Assembly (NCBI GenBank): GCA_013329355.1
Contig: DUKK01000095.1
Location: 1-5,667, forward strand
From: Candidatus Poseidoniaceae archaeon
Lineage (GTDB): Archaea > Thermoplasmatota > Poseidoniia > Poseidoniales > Poseidoniaceae
Length of the DNA: 5,667 nucleotides
Direction: 5' to 3'
Shown one piece after another: positions 3,357-5,667 of this stretch. Both the position numbers and the translations under genes were made by a program. The notes below the pieces were generated by a model. It saw nothing but the letters and a program-made list of their open reading frames with translations. It did no database searches and was not told the DNA's origin. The first letter of the stretch is position 1; each line of letters starts with the position of its first letter.

Positions 3357-5667
3357 AAATCTAAATCATCCCAAGCGTTATCCTGAGAATTTGTTGCTGA
3401 TTGGGCTGTAGTATCTGTAATTGTTGGTTGCGGCTGCACTTGTGACTTGGTTTGAGTAGCAAGATACTGCTCGCCGTAGTATTGCCATTGTTCCATTGTC
3501 CATCCTTCAGGCAAACCAGTTGCTGGTAATGGTGGGCCCAATGTTTGGCTTGGGGTTGGTTGAGTATTAGGAATGCTAGTTTGTTCAGGTTGAGGTGTGG
3601 GATTGAAAGTCGCGTAAGGGTCCGGCTGAATTGATTCTGCTTGGTATAGTCCAAAACCGCTATCTGCGGTGGGCGTAGTGATTGGGTCGCTAAATTGGCT
3701 GACAGCTGGCGTTGGCAAGTCGAAGTCAGAATATTTGTCTGGCTTTGAACCAGAATTCCTAGTTAGCAGCAGGAAGGCAGCAAGACCGACAACAACAATA
3801 CCTAGAATTCCGATAACCAGAGTTCCAATACCGCCAACAGCATCACTGACACTCTCCAAGATTCCCTCAGCAGGCTTGGCTTTGACTTTGATATCGATGC
3901 TGGTTGTACTCATTTCTCCATCATCATCGGTAACAGTTAGGGTAATTGTCCATGACCCCGCTGGCAAATCGTCGATTAACCACTCGGCGCCAGCATAGTC
4001 AACATCTCCAACGTTGTCACCATCGAGGTCTGAATCTAGGTGGTCACTATCCCAAGCATACAGTAGCGTCAGCTTATCAAATGCAGTATCGGTAGTTGTG
4101 AGGCCTGACAATGTAACGTTGTCGCCCTCGTTCAGTGACATTACATCAGTATTATTAGTGATCTTGGCTCGAGGAGCACTATTGATGACGCTGACATTGA
4201 TACTAGTCGAGTCGCTGGCTCCGTCATCATCAGTTACTGTTGCAGTAATCCACCTAATGCCACTAGTTGGCCAAGACGCGGTCATCTCTAGGCCGCTTAG
4301 GTCACAGTCATTGTCAGTAAAACCATCACCGTCAGAATCTGCTAGTGAATCTAAATCCCAGCATACCTCTAATGTGTCGATATCCGATGCCGTGTCGGTT
4401 ACTTGTGCGGTAAAGGTGAGGTTATTATCCTCGAATATTGGTTGAGTTGAACCTAGTGGTTCGATGCTTGGCGCAACATTTGAAATGTTCACCACACCGG
4501 TTCTTATTTCCGACTTCTCGTTATCATTGTCATAGGCAACAACAGTTAGTGTGTGTAGGCCAGAGTTGGGCCATGAAATGGCAGTTTGTGAAGATGGTCC
4601 AATAGTGGTTATTGTCCAGTTTTCATCAAAGTCAGATGGCTGCCACTCAACTATCAGAGAATCCTTGTCTAGTGGTGTGTCATCTGCTACTGCTCGGAGT
4701 ATTACTGTTTCATCCTCGTTTAGATTCCAGTGGCCTAGTTCATCAACTGATTGATTTTGTCCGGCTTTCCATAACTCTGGTTGGCCGATTGTTGGTGCGA
4801 CATTCAAAACCTCAATTGTTGTGCTAACATTGGTAATTGCTCCATCGTCATCCTCAACAACTGCGGTAATAGTGAGATACCCTTCATTACTAGCAAGGAA
4901 TGTGCATGTTGGCTGTGTAGTGCCTTCATTACAATTTAGTCCCGGCCACGAAATGGTGACCTCTTGACCAGATGGCGAAATCGTGTCAATATCTCCACTA
5001 TCGCTGGCATCTGCAAAGACAAATTGGTTGGTATCAATGGATTCAGGGACACTCAAATTGACATATGGAGCACGATTGAGAACCAATGCGGTAATATCAA
5101 TTGTATCGGTGTCTAACTCGTCATCAGTAACAATAACCTCAATGTTCCAAACACTTCCATCGCTCCAATTGTATTCAATAATGCAATTGTCTGTGTCAAA
5201 GTTTTCAATTAATCCCGGTCGCTTTTCTACCGAGAAGCGGCATGTGACATCGCCGCCATCCTCATCAAAACTAGCAGACGCATCAATAGTGACATTCTCG
5301 AATGTGTAGACTCCATCGGACACAGAGGCTTGAGCAGTCGGTGTTCGGCCGATAAATATCTCAACATTCGCTAAGTTATTACTGCGGTTAGAATCCTCGG
5401 TAACCAGTTCGTCTGGGTCGACCTCAATGGCTAGGGTTTGGATGCCGATAGGTTCGTCACCAGGAACAATCCATTCTACATCGACTCTAGCCTCGCCGTA
5501 GGATGGAATTGCCGGTAGTGGCTCGGTTATTACGGTGCCACTCGGCGTAGTTACCTCAATCGTTGTAGCAGACGAGGAAAGTAGGCCGCGATTTTGAGTT
5601 GGAATTGAGAACGATAGAGAATCTCCGGGTAGTGCGTTATAGCCGATTGATTTGGTCAGAATTGACT
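3353..5667 (-). CDS. PKD-repeat surface protein with C-terminal TM anchor (5' partial)
   Basis: The gene is open to the right edge, so the N-terminus and any signal peptide lie outside; at least 770 residues are present. The GTG at 5323 is not the start, because 114 in-frame codons without a stop precede it. Domains in order are a CARDB-like module, five PKD/Ig-like repeats (each closing in a W-x-I-x-x-x-V-x-D-D-D-G type strand), one transmembrane helix and a 136-residue Pro/Gln/Thr-rich tail. The tail contains WTMEQWQYYGEQYL and ends in the acidic WDDLDL. The ectodomain is very acidic, with 11 N-x-S/T sequons after residue 5323 and none in the tail. Its six cysteines fall as one pair in each of three repeats. 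Topology is outside-to-inside with a basic stop-transfer (TRNSGSKPDK). This is an extracellular adhesion or envelope protein whose ligand is unknown. The stop lies 9 bp from sepF, suggesting an operon and possibly an envelope role near the division site (inference). Confidence 0.88.
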   Translation of the reverse strand, partial: SILTKSIGYNALPGDSLSFSIPTQNRGLLSSSATTIEVTTPSGTVITEPLPAIPSYGEARVDVEWIVPGDEPIGIQTLAIEVDPDELVTEDSNRSNNLANVEIFIGRTPTAQASVSDGVYTFENVTIDASASFDEDGGDVTCRFSVEKRPGLIENFDTDNCIIEYNWSDGSVWNIEVIVTDDELDTDTIDITALVLNRAPYVNLSVPESIDTNQFVFADASDSGDIDTISPSGQEVTISWPGLNCNEGTTQPTCTFLASNEGYLTITAVVEDDDGAITNVSTTIEVLNVAPTIGQPELWKAGQNQSVDELGHWNLNEDETVILRAVADDTPLDKDSLIVEWQPSDFDENWTITTIGPSSQTAISWPNSGLHTLTVVAYDNDNEKSEIRTGVVNISNVAPSIEPLGSTQPIFEDNNLTFTAQVTDTASDIDTLEVCWDLDSLADSDGDGFTDNDCDLSGLEMTASWPTSGIRWITATVTDDDGASDSTSINVSVINSAPRAKITNNTDVMSLNEGDNVTLSGLTTTDTAFDKLTLLYAWDSDHLDSDLDGDNVGDVDYAGAEWLIDDLPAGSWTITLTVTDDDGEMSTTSIDIKVKAKPAEGILESVSDAVGGIGTLVIGILGIVVVGLAAFLLLTRNSGSKPDKYSDFDLPTPAVSQFSDPITTPTADSGFGLYQAESIQPDPYATFNPTPQPEQTSIPNTQPTPSQTLGPPLPATGLPEGWTMEQWQYYGEQYLATQTKSQVQPQPTITDTTAQSATNSQDNAWDDLDL
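3458..3517 (-). other. W-T-x-E-Q-W-x-Y-Y-G-x-x-Y-L tail motif
   Basis: Within the low-complexity cytoplasmic tail, one stretch (residues 603-622 counted from the GTG at 5323) is rich in aromatic residues and likely ordered: GLPEGW followed by TMEQWQYYGEQYL. I recall the same pattern at the ends of other Marine Group II membrane proteins, which I cannot check here. A short helical docking motif for a cytoplasmic partner is a reasonable guess. Confidence 0.55.
3764..3838 (-). other. Transmembrane anchor of the PKD protein
   Basis: This segment encodes residues 496-520 (from GTG 5323): a Gly-rich hydrophobic helix starting VGGIGTLVIG and ending AAFLLL. TRNSGSKPDK follows, whose positive charges place the C-terminal tail in the cytoplasm. 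Several glycines with small-residue spacing could favour helix packing. Confidence 0.85.
3881..5344 (-). repeat. Five tandem PKD/Ig-like repeats (protein level)
   Basis: Approximate repeat limits in reading order are 5075-5344, 4802-5074, 4478-4801, 4178-4477 and 3881-4177. Each begins with an N-x-A-P or similar linker, has a W-containing middle strand and ends with a T-V-x-D-D-D-G-like strand. Repeats 1, 2 and 4 each hold exactly two cysteines. Repeats 4 and 5 carry Asp-rich loops (DSDGDGFTDND and DSDLDGDNVGD) like calcium-binding loops of thrombospondin type 3 or dockerin style. The repeats are diverged at DNA level and are not recent duplications. Confidence 0.8.
5348..5667 (-). other. CARDB-like domain of the PKD protein (partial)
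   Basis: Reading in frame upstream of the PKD repeats gives an open stretch of about 106 codons. It contains NRGLLSSSATTIEV, an alternating strand section with VEWIVPGDEP, then LAIEVDPDELVTEDSNRSNN. The order n-x-G...v-e-w...G...l-x-v-x-v-D-p-x-x-x-v-x-E-x-n-x-x-N-N is the signature of CARDB adhesion-related domains. The true start of the gene is beyond the window, so this is not an intergenic region. Confidence 0.7.

Noticed and set aside
3361..3654. 97-codon minus-strand open frame in another phase inside the PKD tail
   Set aside because: It is Gln/Asn/Leu-rich noise from low-complexity coding sequence. The main frame carries the aromatic motif and continues from the TM helix.
3911..4860. 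Recurrent similar DNA words such as CATCATCATCGGTAACAG near 3920, 4223 and 4841 suggesting a spaced repeat array
   Set aside because: They encode the T-V-x-D-D-D-G strand of each PKD repeat, are imperfect and lie in frame about 300 bp apart. They are not CRISPR or a mobile repeat.
3669..5309. Series of plus-strand open frames opposite the PKD gene (e.g. 3669-3998, 4014-4445, 4983-5309)
   Set aside because: Their translations are Ser/Val/Pro-rich with no domain pattern and are the expected antisense image of Asp/Thr-rich PKD codons. The minus-strand frame has clear repeats, a TM helix and a tail.

Overview
The window looks like a chromosomal segment of an uncultivated marine euryarchaeon, most likely Marine Group II (Poseidoniales). 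The signs are an archaeal-type SepF, a KaiC/RadA-like ATPase, an archaeal TATA-like element placed for a leaderless transcript, and a large Asp-rich PKD-repeat surface protein. That protein's cytoplasmic tail carries a W-T-x-E-Q-W-x-Y-Y-G-x-x-Y-L motif that I associate from memory with Marine Group II membrane proteins. The taxon is an inference. The DNA is moderately AT-rich and tightly packed. I see no RNA gene, mobile element, CRISPR array or origin.

Layout from left to right: a minus-strand KaiC-like ATPase gene (ends at 37; start at 756, or alternatively 786/789) diverges from a plus-strand maf-family nucleotide pyrophosphatase gene (858-1430) across a short AT-rich spacer. The maf 3' end overlaps by 13 bp the 3' end of a convergent minus-strand gene for a polytopic membrane protein of unknown family (1418-2707). 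That gene has its own TATA-like element about 25 bp upstream of a GTG start. Next on the minus strand come sepF (2759-3343) and, 9 bp upstream of it, a large gene for a PKD-repeat surface protein (3353 to beyond the right edge). The reading frame of the last gene stays open to the window end. The region 5324-5667, which might be taken as intergenic, therefore encodes more of the same protein: a CARDB-like domain before the PKD repeats.

Functionally, the most suggestive unit is the PKD protein plus sepF pair. SepF anchors FtsZ to the membrane from the cytoplasmic side. The gene immediately upstream, probably co-transcribed, encodes a protein with a long, glycosylation-site-rich ectodomain, one transmembrane helix and a 136-residue Pro/Gln-rich cytoplasmic tail. 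A division-linked envelope protein is a reasonable hypothesis but is not shown by the sequence. Maf is also linked to septation in Bacillus subtilis, though in archaea it may simply be a house-cleaning enzyme. The KaiC-like ATPase and the membrane protein have no assignable pathway from sequence alone.
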